From Acanthosoma haemorrhoidale (taxonomy: Eukaryota; Arthropoda; Insecta; Hemiptera; Acanthosomatidae): 64,000 nucleotides of DNA. Below are positions 53,589 to 64,000 of the stretch, one piece after another. The stretch is from positions 93,145,189-93,209,188 of the forward strand of contig OV884009.1 of assembly GCA_930367205.1 (NCBI GenBank). The letters run 5' to 3'. The translations under genes and the position numbers were made by a program. How positions within the stretch are numbered: position 1 is the first letter of the stretch; every line of letters begins with the position of its first letter. The notes beneath the pieces were generated by a model that saw only the letters and a list, made by a program, of their open reading frames with translations, made no database searches and was not told the origin of the DNA.

Positions 53589-53866
53589 TCATACACTACT
53601 TGCATGCGTGTGAGCATGACTTCCTTCAACCTTTTTTTGGTTTCCTGTTTTGATAGTAAAAGTTACAAAGTACTTTTTGCTTTTATCTAATTTCTCAGTA
53701 GGTAATGTGATAACTTGCTTTTCTGATCCATGACTAAGTTCCAAAGTCAAAGGTCTGGAGGGGTCAACGAAACGAAGGGTTTTGGCAAGTTCACTGTGAC
53801 CTTCATCATTCACTAATTTTGGTAGAAATGAGCCTGGTTTTGGCATAGTATGGTGATTTCTCTTTA
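53589..53866 (-). CDS. Terminal coding exon of an unidentified gene
   Basis: Acceptor tgttacag|TA at 53866, 92 codons, stop TGA at 53589-53591. It encodes KRNHHTMPKPGSFLPKLVND, then FVDPSRPLTLELSHGSEKQV and KKYFVTFTIKTGNQKKVEG, ending HAHTHASSV. Composition and alternating hydrophobics suggest a small beta-rich domain; there is no transmembrane segment. It is phase-compatible with the exon at 55126-55184, which leaves one base (G) to complete Val. Translation probably enters from upstream; the internal Met is an alternative start. I do not recognise the family. Confidence 0.6.
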
Positions 53867-55125
53867 CTGTAACACAAAAATAATAATAGATTTATTATTT
53901 AATTAAAAAAAATATAGGATATTTTAAACATTTTTATCTTCTTTATATTTAAAATTATTGTTGTAATCATTGCATTACAATGCAAGAAATTAACTCTTAA
54001 TATTTTCATCACAGGGTTTCTTATTATGTTGACATATCATTTTAAATAATATGCACAGAATTTATTTGTAATTCATGACTAGTAAAAAATCATTCATTGC
54101 AAAGATGGCATAAAAAAATAATTATATTTATTAAAAAGCATAGAAAGTAATAAAAAAAATGTCCTATTCACGATCATTTTCAAATCTCTGAATGTGTAAT
54201 CAATTTAATTAATTACAAATTTAAAAGTATTCCCAAAGAAAAAAATAATTTAATGGAACTAAAACATTTGAATTATTAGTTGAAAAAGTAATTTAGTTAA
54301 AAACATTGTTTTAATTTCATATTAAAACTGAATACTATATTGTTTCAAATGTGTTATAGAGACAAATAACATACCTTAATAATATTTAATCAATTTATGC
54401 TGTTCAATTGTTTAATGAATCTATTTTTTTATTCAATATTTTGTCATTTAATTTTAATTTCTAGTGATAGTATGGTTTACATAAAAATATATTGAGGAGT
54501 GTAATTTCATTAAAAACAAAGAAATTTAATCAATTTTTAGTATTAAAGTTTATATTGTTTTTAATCACTTGCCTCGTCTTTATATAACAAATCTAATAAA
54601 ATTTTTACATGAAATGACACATTATAAACTACAATTATTATTTATCAAGTTGCTGCAAAAAAATTGTGAAATCATAGCTGCAAAACAGTAACAGAAATGA
54701 ATCACACTTTCGACCCTTGGTGAACCAAAAGACAGAATACAAAAAAGTGATAATTAAAAAATTGATAGTAACTAGAAAGTTCTTTTTCCCTCTTGATCCC
54801 TTGATGCAAGATTAATTTGGTTTTGCATTATAAATATTTCTAGTGATTAAAAAAAGATCAATGTTGTAATCCAGTAATTATGATACGTTAACCGAAAAAA
54901 ATGATATACTTTAGATTTTTAATGGAAGTTTGACTTGAGCAAACTATTACTTTACTGATTGCTTTGTCTTAAAACTTCGAAATTTTACCAAATTCTTTTA
55001 CAATTACTAGATTAATTAAAAATGTGTTATTGAGAATGCCCTCTGTAATTTGGAATGTCAAGGTACTTCCTGGATACCAGCCATATTGTAATCGATTTTA
55101 AAAGTAGTAAAAAAATAAAACTCAC

Positions 55126-55184
55126 CCTGCACAGAGGTGATTTTCTTTTCTTCAGATCGCTTAAATAATGATACCGGTTTAATA
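55126..55184 (-). CDS. Upstream 59-nt coding exon of the same unidentified gene
   Basis: Acceptor tgtacag|T at 55184, donor CAGG|gtgagt at 55126. It encodes IKPVSLFKRSEEKKITSVQ, with one base left over on each side that fits the terminal exon at 53589-53866. Charged and probably exposed. Earlier exons lie further right and were not found, possibly beyond the window. Confidence 0.55.
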
Positions 55185-58100
55185 CTGTACACAATATATT
55201 GAATTTAAAAATATCTGTATAAAAAAAAAGAATTTGTGATATTTGGCAAATAATATTAAAAGGGAGGAGAAAACAACTTCCTGAATCACTTTTATGTTAA
55301 ATTGGTCTGCAGTCAATCAATACATTAAATATCATCGTTTCAATAAACGATGCCAATGCGCCCAACATTATTTTAGGCTGATAATTGCCTGCCTTTGCTG
55401 CAAATTTATTTTTATTTGCTGTAACAAATTTAACCAGTCTGAATAACCTGCTGAAATATTGAAAGACTTTGAGTTAGTAAATTTAGCATTACAAGCCAAT
55501 AGAATGTGCAATATAAGAACCTCTCGCAGTTCTGAATGAAAATGGAAATAAACAACAGTATATAGAAGCTAAGAGTTACTACCAGCCATGACCCAACAGG
55601 TAGAGACAATATAAAACATATATAAAATGCCAAATAAATAAATGTGCAATTTGAATAAAGATGTTGAAGTTATTTTAATCGGTGACTGAAGAGAAGATTT
55701 ATTTTATCTTCCTCCTCTATTGATTATGGATGAAAAACATTGATTTATGCTTTAACTTAAATGTGGATGAGTCAACTCAAAACCCAATGGAGGAGATCCA
55801 AAGAGAACCCAAAATGTATATATTCTCTAACTCAATTAATTTAATAATTTATGAAGTTTGGACTAATTAATACTGCCATTTTTTACTTAACAAGTCAAAG
55901 TTTTTTTTACTTCTTGAAAGGCCGTCAAAATATATTTTTTTGGACTTACAATTATGATGTAGTAATCTTTTATGAGAAAATACCAATATTTACAGAAAAT
56001 ATTTATGATTGTAGATATATATGACTTTTTTTTGTTATGTCTGTAATCTAAATAGGTATTAACTGATATGGTCAGAATGACAAGCTAGGTGCTAGTGTAT
56101 TTGAGCTATGTTTGGTAAGTAGTGCTGGTGCGAATGATCTGTATTGGTGATATCTCTTAAATTTGTTTAATAAATATTTTTACTTACCAGTCCTCTAGTT
56201 GATTTAATATTTTGTTTTATAGTTATCTCTTTACTATTTTCACAAAATGTTTAATCAACTGAATTAATTACATATCCAAGAATAGAAACGTACTCCCCCA
56301 AAAAATAATTTAATGAAGCTAAAATGTTTGAATTTTTAGTTTTAAAAGTAACTAAACAAAAATAATGAGAGTTGTAAACTAAATTATCTTATCAACATCA
56401 TAATGATGCCTAAGAAAGTGGTGTATAAAATCAGAAAAGAATTAGAATACCTATATGGTCAAAAAGGTTCACTCCAGCCTATACTAAATGAACAATTCAG
56501 ATTGTCTGAGCAAGTAACATGAAAAATTATGTCCTATTCACAATGAGAGATAAGCCATATAGGACAATAATGATTTAAATGGTTATTTAGTATTGATTAG
56601 AATGATTAGATGTTATTTTGTAAAATATTCACCAGTATGAAGAAAGCGGTGGAGAACAATAGTTGCCACCAAAGGTTTTTGAGAAGACAATAAATATTTA
56701 GTACAGTTGACAATATGAGAAAAAGTAATTGGTGCAAACGCTCCATGTTTTCAGCTTTCTTTCTATGCATACCTTGACTGACCTGCCTCACATACTGATC
56801 CATGGTGGAGGAAGGGAGTGGCACTGGGATATTAGGTAAGAAATTATATTCAATATGAGGAGCGGGTGACCCCAGCAAAATAATATACAGTGGCCAGTTA
56901 ATATTAAATACTAGACACTCATAAGTACTTAGATACTGACTGTTCTCCTGTGCCTACTATCACTGGAGTGCTTCAACTCTCCCCAAGCTTCAGCTTACAA
57001 CAGAAAACCCATTAGCATAGCATGCTGCTGTCCAGTTAGTGCTAACTTTAAATGAACATGAGTCCAACTAAAAAAATTAAGTCTATGTACTGATCCTTAC
57101 CAAGAATAATAAAATTAACATATAAAAGAGTATGGAGCACTAATTGTGCTGACTATAAATCCTAAGTGTAGCATAGGGCTACTTAAAGCTATAGATTTTT
57201 TGATAGAAAGTAATTAAATATTTAATAACACAATGTTACATGGAGATTTATATGTTTTACTTGTCTTTCTAATAATATTAATTAAATGGAACCTCCATGT
57301 AAAATTTTATGTCTTTAGCTTCAACAGGAGACCTACAAAGACAAGACAGACATACGGATTACTGCTTTTGAAAAAATAATAATAAAATCCTTAAAAGGCA
57401 GTGGTGATACCTCTGATCCTTCAATCAATTGATATTTGTTTATTATTTTTAAAGATGCAGATGTATCAAGATTAAAATAGTCCAGATTTGTATCATGAAT
57501 GTGGAGCTCAACTTACTATGCAAGCTAAAGATTTAGTGTGACCCAGTTTTTGATATCTTCAGGCTAAGGCCATTCAAGGAGAGGGCCTATCACTGGATGT
57601 TTGTCGATTTTGTTTGTTCCAAGCTATTAGGTCTGGTAACAAGTTTGTAAGATACCACCTCCTCGATTTTTCTCATAGTAATGACAGAATTTAGAGTGAT
57701 CATCATAACTTGAAAGACCTCAAAAATGAGTAGAAGAGTTTTTTGGGATCAGCTTGGGTTGATGAAAACCTAATAACTCTCTTTCATCAACCTAAGCCTA
57801 TCTTCCAATATTTTTTTTACTCATTTGTATACTCATGGCTAACGATGAGCTCACAGAATAACACTTTACCTATAATATAATTAAGTATTAGCTCTCTCAA
57901 TTACCAAGCATAGCTATAATTAGAACCTTTTTGTATATAAATAAAAAAAAATATCTACAAATACTCAATAAAAAGGAAAAAAAAATTTAGTTTCCTGCTG
58001 GAAAATTAAGCATAACCATTTTATATATGTGCAATTAAATTATCCATCAGTACACTGTACCTGAGAAAGTTGCAGTTTTCATGGGCAAATGAACCTTTAA

Positions 58101-59544
58101 TATTGTGAGTATAAGGGAATAAAAAATATTATTAGTATTGAGGTTTAATAATTTTTTATTTGTTTTTTCAAATTACTTTTGTAGTGAACTGGTAATTACC
58201 TTAGAAAACTTCATCAATTTTACCTTACATAGACACGGTATGCTTTCCCCTTGAGTAATTCCCATTAGTCAAGCGCACAGTCAAAAAACGTTTTCTCATT
58301 TCCCACTCATTTTCCCATAATAAGCCGGTTCAGTGTGAAATCAACTAACCATGTTAAGATTGTTTATTATTTTGATTGTAATACTTGTATATACATGATA
58401 TATGGGGGAAGTATCCACACTCCATGCAAGTCTCTTAAATGGTCCTTAGGAGCCTATGCCCAGCCGTTCCCCTATTCTGTTTCTCTGTTAAAGTCTCATA
58501 TGCCTCATGGTGTGTGCAGATCTATTCCTAAGCTATGCAGATCTAGTCTGGGCTCTAACCCTGACCTGCTCATCTTCAAAGAAATATTTCTTAGGGTTGT
58601 CTTTGGGGTACATAGCTGCCAGATGGACCTTTTTCTGACGTACATATACTAAATTAATAACTGTACCCAAAACAAACACTTATAAAAATAATTTACAGAG
58701 TAAGAGAAATTAAATTCGGCCACTAAATTACCAATGAAGCACAAAAACATTATATGTCATTAAGAGACAAAAAGGGAATCGCTCCAGAATCTGATGTGGT
58801 ATATAGTGAGGAATCTTATGGTCCAAACATTTATATGGAAGAGACCTGCATGAAGGAATTTGGTAGCATAAAAATTCTCCTAGATATTTGAACAAAAATA
58901 GCTTGATAATGTTTTAGCTTAACATGCTAAAATGGGCAAACAGGATTTTATTTTTAGGATGTGCAAATAGTATAAAAAAAACCTAATAAATCGAAAATAA
59001 GACTAATGGAAATAATATAACTAACACAAAAATTAGTTTTTGATGTTAATTATAAGATTTCGTGTTCAAATTTAAATTGCTTCTATGCTAAAAATTTAAT
59101 AAACTAATAACATTTTCTTAATACTATAAATTAATTTGCATCACGTTTTTATAACAAAAAAATTAGATCTGATATCTGCTTATTTAAAAAAATAAAATGA
59201 TTACTTATTAAGTGGTAAATTGTCCATTTTATTCTGGTTTATATAACCACTCTCAATATTAAAATGTTTTTTTCTCATAAGGTGGATGTTGGTAACATGG
59301 AATTACACATTTTTTATTTATCGTATTTGTTTGTAAATCATTGGTATTACTTTATAATTAATAATGTGTTTTTAATTCTAATTAATAATTTGGATTGCTG
59401 AAAATCGCAGAAAATTCCAATTCGGGAATGAAAATTTATATAAGATTTAAATTAATGATTTATCATCCAAAAGTGTGTTTTATTATCTGTTTGATAGATA
59501 AATTTTTATTTGTAAATATTAATGTTATTTATATACTGTTGTTA
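55185..59544. other. AT-rich stretch, intronic or intergenic
   Basis: No exon was recognised. The minus-strand ORF 56606-56878 has a hydrophobic end but no family or splice support. A short hairpin lies at 57752-57797. Confidence 0.4.
57752..57797. repeat. Short hairpin
   Basis: Arms GCTTGGGTTGATGAAA (57752-57767) and TTTCATCAACCTAAGC (57782-57797) pair at 15 of 16 positions across a 14-nt loop. Function unknown. Confidence 0.6.
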
Positions 59545-59830
59545 AGCAAGTAGCCCACATTGTTCATTTAGTGGAAGATGGTCAAAGCCAAAGATATGCA
59601 GCATGTACATTGGGTTTACCTGAAACTACTGTTTCGAGAGCAATTAAACGTGTACGTCAGACAGGTTTTGGCAATCGCAGACCCGAATCAGGTCAACCTT
59701 GAGTGACAGAGCAAAGAGATTAGCCATCTGTTTATTGTACTACACTCGCTTCAGAATCGGTTTTAACTGTTACTGAGATTGCTTAACTTCTTTGTCTCAA
59801 CAGCTCAACCGTCAAAACCATTTTTTTAAT
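59545..59830 (+). pseudogene. Tc1/mariner-type transposase N-terminal fragment
   Basis: The plus strand encodes HIVHLVEDGQSQRYAACTLG, LPETTVSRAIKRVRQTGFG and NRRPESGQP, the paired helix-turn-helix of Tc1-like transposases (R-A-V-x-L-V-E-D-G-x-S-x-R-x-V-A pattern). A stop follows, then more family-like codons (TVTEIA) with further stops. No catalytic DDE domain or terminal repeats were found. The host DNA-binding role is lost. Confidence 0.65.
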
Positions 59831-61321
59831 TAAAAAAAACAAACTTTTTGTTAATTTTTTATAGATCAGTGACACAAGAAATCAATATAGAAATTTCTGT
59901 ATAATTTTTTAAAAATAAATTTGTTGAATATTTATTAGGGTTTTACTTCATATTTATAGCCCCTTATCACTGAGAACGTTTATTATTAATTTTAAAAAAA
60001 TTAAAGATTAAGAATTAAAGAAGAACACCAAAATAATTCTATTAGGAAGAAAATATTTTAATTTTTATCAGTGCACCACTTTTTGTGGGGCAGTGTGGTT
60101 GTAATTTGTCAAATTTTACCCTGGAAGGTGCCTGAAGGGCAAAAAATTGACATTGATGTCATTACATAAATAAGGATTAATGAGAGGCTGTTGGCCTAAT
60201 TTAAAATTTATTTTTCTACATTTTAGAAATTAATATATTAACACAAGTTAGGCAATGCCTCTTCAAGGGTTATGTAACCTCTATTTAAGAAAGATGCAAA
60301 TTGATAATTTAAATCAAAGCATTTCATATAATAAAAATAAAACAGCCGGCCACAGTCTGATTAATCCTTCTGTATGACTGGTGTAGCAGTGCATTTCAGC
60401 TACCATCCCCAAATTATAAGTGATAGTTATTATTGACACGACATACAAGGTTGTAGTAAGAAGTTCTGCATTATTTGTATGTTTGGTTTGAGATATTGTA
60501 GATCTAAAAGCAAAATGGGTTTAGGGCATCCTCAATCTCTCTCGTTCCAACAGTTCAGAATGACTATATAAATGATCCCCATACAAGAATTTGAAACTTC
60601 TTTGAGAGTTTGAAATATAAAGTAAAATAAATAAAAAAAAAAACACACACGTAGCCTTTTAACTCTATGTGGGTATTAATTAATAAAATTATTAAGGTGA
60701 GTAAAAAAAAAATGTTTCGAGTAGTATGGCTTTCAATAAACGGTCAATACATCAAAAACGGCTTGCAAGTTGTATGATGTTTAGTGACCTCTAAACTCCT
60801 TTTATTTGCTTAAACTGAACAGGGAATAATATCATAATTTAACTCTATTTAAATGTTTGGTCTTTTATTAAATATTATTATATAATACAAAAGTTTACTG
60901 ATTTAGAGATATTATTAGGACCATTCTCAAGTAGAAACCTTCCAGGAAATTTGTTAATCAATGGCTAATTTTGTTCGGATCCAATGATTCAACAACAGTT
61001 TATAGGAAGTTATAACCAGTGTTTGAGAAATATTGGCTTCCAAACCAAAGTAATGATATAGGCATAAGTTTCAATAGCTCAACAAGGTATGGCTTACTAT
61101 ATAATACATAGGGCATGATGGGCTCTGTTTAGAATATTAGAGTAAATTCTTTATTTTTTAATAGTAAAATATTCAATGAAAACTGACAATCCGACATTTA
61201 TTTTTTACTCATCCTATTAATTAATCGTTTCAGTAACTGATATTTTATTTTTCTCAGTTACTATAGGAGTTATTGCAGCAAACAATATTCTTTAACATAC
61301 ATACAGCATGTTACATTGCTA
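59831..61321. other. AT-rich stretch, nothing recognised
   Basis: No coding or repeat structure was recognised; it probably includes the 3' UTR of the gene ending at 61322. Confidence 0.4.
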
Positions 61322-61545
61322 TTACATACTATAAGCAGCACATGGGACTCCAGTATAAGCATGTGTTGCATGATGGCATCTGTGAGTTTGATATGTACAC
61401 AATGCAGGATTACTCGGAATAGATGTGAGAATATCTTGTCCTGCTCGAGTCTTTTTTAGTGCTGCAGTCAACTTTTCAAGATCATCTGAAGATTTCAGCC
61501 TAGGTATTATTCTTCTTTCTGATGACTGTAGTAATCTCAGCTGAT
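61322..61545 (-). CDS. Terminal coding exon of an unidentified gene
   Basis: Acceptor tttatgtag|AT at 61545, stop TAA at 61322-61324. Two bases complete a codon (Asp if the upstream base is G), then 73 codons encode QLRLLQSSERRIIPRLKSSD, LEKLTAALKKTRAGQDIL and a Cys/His-containing end CTYQTHRCHHATHAYTGVPC-AAYSM. It has no ATG near its start, so it depends on splicing. It cannot belong to the gene at 53589-55184 as a middle exon because it carries its own stop. No family was recognised. Confidence 0.55.
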
Positions 61546-61758
61546 CTACATAAACATAAAAACTACAATGTGTATCAACACAAAATTATTGTTAGCTCAT
61601 TTATATTATAGTCTGAAAAAAATGTTTAACTAAAGTAAGGCCATATTTCAAAAATTTCATGATATTGTAAAACTTTTTAATAAGAAATGATTCATATTTT
61701 ACTGAGTTTATTGAAACACATTTCAAAGATGATTTAATGTTGGAATAATATAAACATT

Positions 61759-61760
<2 letters not shown>

Positions 61761-61790
<30 letters not shown>
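61761..61790. repeat. (TA)15 microsatellite
   Basis: Perfect TA run of 30 bp. Confidence 0.9.
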
Positions 61791-61794
<4 letters not shown>

Positions 61795-62312
61795 GATACA
61801 GGGAGATAACCTTGTTTTGATTTCATACTATAACAGATGAATTAATGGTGTATTACAATCTGACATTTACAATGAACTTTTTTCTAGAGATTCACTAATG
61901 AGTAAAATCTGTAATAAATAGGTTGAAAATTTAAAGTTTCAGCTACAAATATGAAGTCATGATGAGCAGATCCCTGAATAAATTACTTATTTGGGGACAG
62001 AGTTTTCCAAAAAAACTTCAATAAAAAGTGCCCTAAGGCTGGGATAAAAACATCAGTGCTTTTTATTCTTATAAATGGATTTCTCACATTTTCATAATTT
62101 TGAACAAATTAAAGAAACATACAAGATGTCCAGCTCTCTAGAATAGAATATGGGGAGAAGCTGATTTTCATTTATCTAAAGTAATTTTAGCATCAGTTTT
62201 GTTTTTGGTAAGTGATCTCATTTAAGCCAGCCAACACATAAAACAATCTAATCAACTTGCTTCAATAATGTCAATTAAAATATTAAATATCTTTCAACCC
62301 CTTCAATAGCTC

Positions 62313-62314
62313 TT

Positions 62315-62352
<38 letters not shown>
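62313..62352. repeat. Imperfect TA microsatellite
   Basis: TA/AT run of about 40 bp with one phase break; self-complementary. Confidence 0.85.
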
Positions 62353-62356
<4 letters not shown>

Positions 62357-63788
62357 TATGGCTAGTGGTAAGACAATGTTAAGCCTAATACCACATGGCC
62401 TAATATAGATAGCGGAATGAGAAGATAATAAAGCCACATAACAATCGAACCTGTGTGTATTATTACAGTCCTTATTCTCTCTTTTTTTGATTGTCTACAG
62501 CCGAGAGACAATAAGTTATTGTGATAGTGAATAAAAAGTGACAATCGACAAATGGAGTAGCCTTTGCTATAAAGCGCCCCTTTATGGTTACCCACCATTT
62601 TCTGTTTTTTTGTTATTATTCTTTCTTGGTATCAGCTACCTAGATGTATATACCATTAATTTTTTTTTAAATAATAAAGTACTTCATTATTTCATATTTA
62701 AAGCTCATAGTTACTTTTTAATATCCAGATATCCTTCAGTTTATGAACATCAAACACATGTTTCAAAGGAACAGGGAGATAGTATTGAATTATTAATTTA
62801 ATATGTTAAACAGGTTTTTTTATTCAAGAAATGCTTTAGGGTGAGTGCGCATGGCAGAGTAACAATTGCTGACTGTTCGAATGGATCTGTGAATTGGCAT
62901 CCAATTAACTTTTTATTTGACTAATGTAAAGTTAATTAATTATATTCATAATATGTTTTTTAGAACAGTCACATAAGTTGTTCGTCCTTTAAAGTAACAA
63001 AATATACTATATATATGATTAGGAGATGATGACATGTAGCATTGTATTGACAGAAATATAGGAAATATTTTAATTTTTTTGTTGTTCAGAGGCATGTCAT
63101 TTATTTATGAGGTACCCTTTAATTACACATTACCCAGAAAGCTGCAGTGTTAGTAAAAGTTTGTCTGGATAAAAAACAACAGCATCATAACCAAAGCAGA
63201 CCACCAATCTCTAGCTACCCATGATATGTTCTAAAGTATTATGCAGATAGATGACCCTTATCCTAGTGTGGGATATATCTTATCTTAATTTTATTATATA
63301 TTTAACTAGCTTAATTGAATAATTTTAATCTTTCATGTTCGGTAGAACAAATTTTTTTCTATATATTTCAATACTTGGCCAAGATAGAATTTGAGATTAT
63401 CTTTATCAACATTCCAGTACTAATTCACTCATTTCTAATTTGTGTATTTATAGGGGTAAAAAATTTGACCGGATTTAATAAATTAGATGAAAACCTATAA
63501 AAAACAAATTATTTTTTTGTGGTTCTAAGTAACCTTTTCATAATACGATTAAAACATATATACAGTATAAAATTTAAATATTAAATAATTGTATATTATA
63601 AATTAAGACAATTATTGACATTTTGATAAATAAATTATCTTTGACATGGTTCTATGAGCTTTAAACTGAACTGATAAAAACTATAAGCTATTTCATTGAT
63701 CAACATAGTTTTTTATTAAAAAGTTCACAGTTCTTAAAAAAAATACTAATGAAAACTTATTTTTTGAGCTGTATTATGCCTTAATTGA

Positions 63789-63968
63789 CCATCAAGTATT
63801 GTTTCCCATAGAATATGCAGGCTTACACAGGAAGGAAGCCACTTGAAAATAAGGCTTGATGAGGAACTAAACAAAATTTCCCAAGAGACGGCTTTGGTAA
63901 AACATAAGAATTGGAGAACTTTGTTGAACTGCCCATGTGCTCCAGATAACACAGGATTCTTCCCCTAG
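63789..63968 (+). CDS. Possible coding exon or relic near the right edge
   Basis: An open plus-strand frame ends at TAG 63966-63968. From an acceptor-like atatgcag (63820) it encodes LTQEGSHLKIRLDEELNKIS then KNWRTLLNCPCAPDNTGF. Composition is protein-like, but there is no recognised family and the frame is only about 59 codons long, so chance is not excluded. Confidence 0.22.
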   Translation, partial: PSSIVSHRICRLTQEGSHLKIRLDEELNKISQETALVKHKNWRTLLNCPCAPDNTGFFP

Positions 63969-64000
63969 GAAATTGTTAAAGGCCAAGATAAATGTTAGGT

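Larger units (their letters stand above)
61546..63788. other. AT-rich stretch with TA microsatellites
   Basis: No exon was recognised; it may be intron of the gene ending at 61322. Contains two TA-rich arrays. Confidence 0.4.

Noticed and set aside
56606..56878. 90-codon minus-strand ORF with a hydrophobic C-terminus
   Set aside because: No homologous family recognised, no splice signals or conserved motifs; low-complexity hydrophobic end expected from AT-rich DNA.

Overview
The window is AT-rich, intron-bearing nuclear DNA from an animal, most likely an insect. Evidence for insect: Jockey-type LINEs, an insect-type endogenous retrovirus (errantivirus, gypsy group) and transposase remnants with the DUF4817 and Tc1/mariner helix-turn-helix. 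I see no operons, rRNA, tRNA or CRISPR. The exact order cannot be fixed from the sequence; a hemipteran is a guess.

The only complete host gene I can assemble is a cyclin-dependent-kinase-like kinase of the CDKL1/CDKL4 type on the minus strand (start 32028, stop 14052). Its eight coding exons join with matching intron phases into a 376-residue protein with all kinase motifs and a CDKL1-like C-terminal tail. Its introns are packed with transposon debris: a hAT-type element (14736-15623), a mini-mariner relic (about 14344-14442), an RTE-like fragment, LINE 3' ends, a DUF4817 transposase fragment, and an inverted pair of sequences sharing one open peptide. A decayed copy of kinase exon 6 lies about 14 kb away at 2255-2490.

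Region by region. 1-745 is a broken errantivirus integrase. 746-14000 is AT-rich, with a kinase pseudo-exon, an unidentified decayed ORF (6995-7258), a possible lone first exon (8047-8172) and two Jockey fragments. 14052-32050 is the kinase gene. 32400-35000 and 49150-49440 hold Jockey fragments. 35000-41500 is gene-poor with several unclassified repeats and one strong hairpin. 41551-48688 is a nearly full-length but dead errantivirus on the minus strand, with two LTRs, a 4-bp ATAT target duplication, a tRNA-Lys-type primer site, gag, pol and env remnants, and a 621-bp solo LTR-like insertion nested in integrase. 49450-64000 is AT-rich and holds terminal exons of two unidentified minus-strand genes (53589-55184 and 61322-61545) and a Tc1-like remnant.

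Only the kinase reads as an intact functional unit. The mobile elements are degraded, carry stops and frameshifts, and record nested insertion. Gene ends, promoters and family names for the unidentified exons need transcript data or searches that I could not run.
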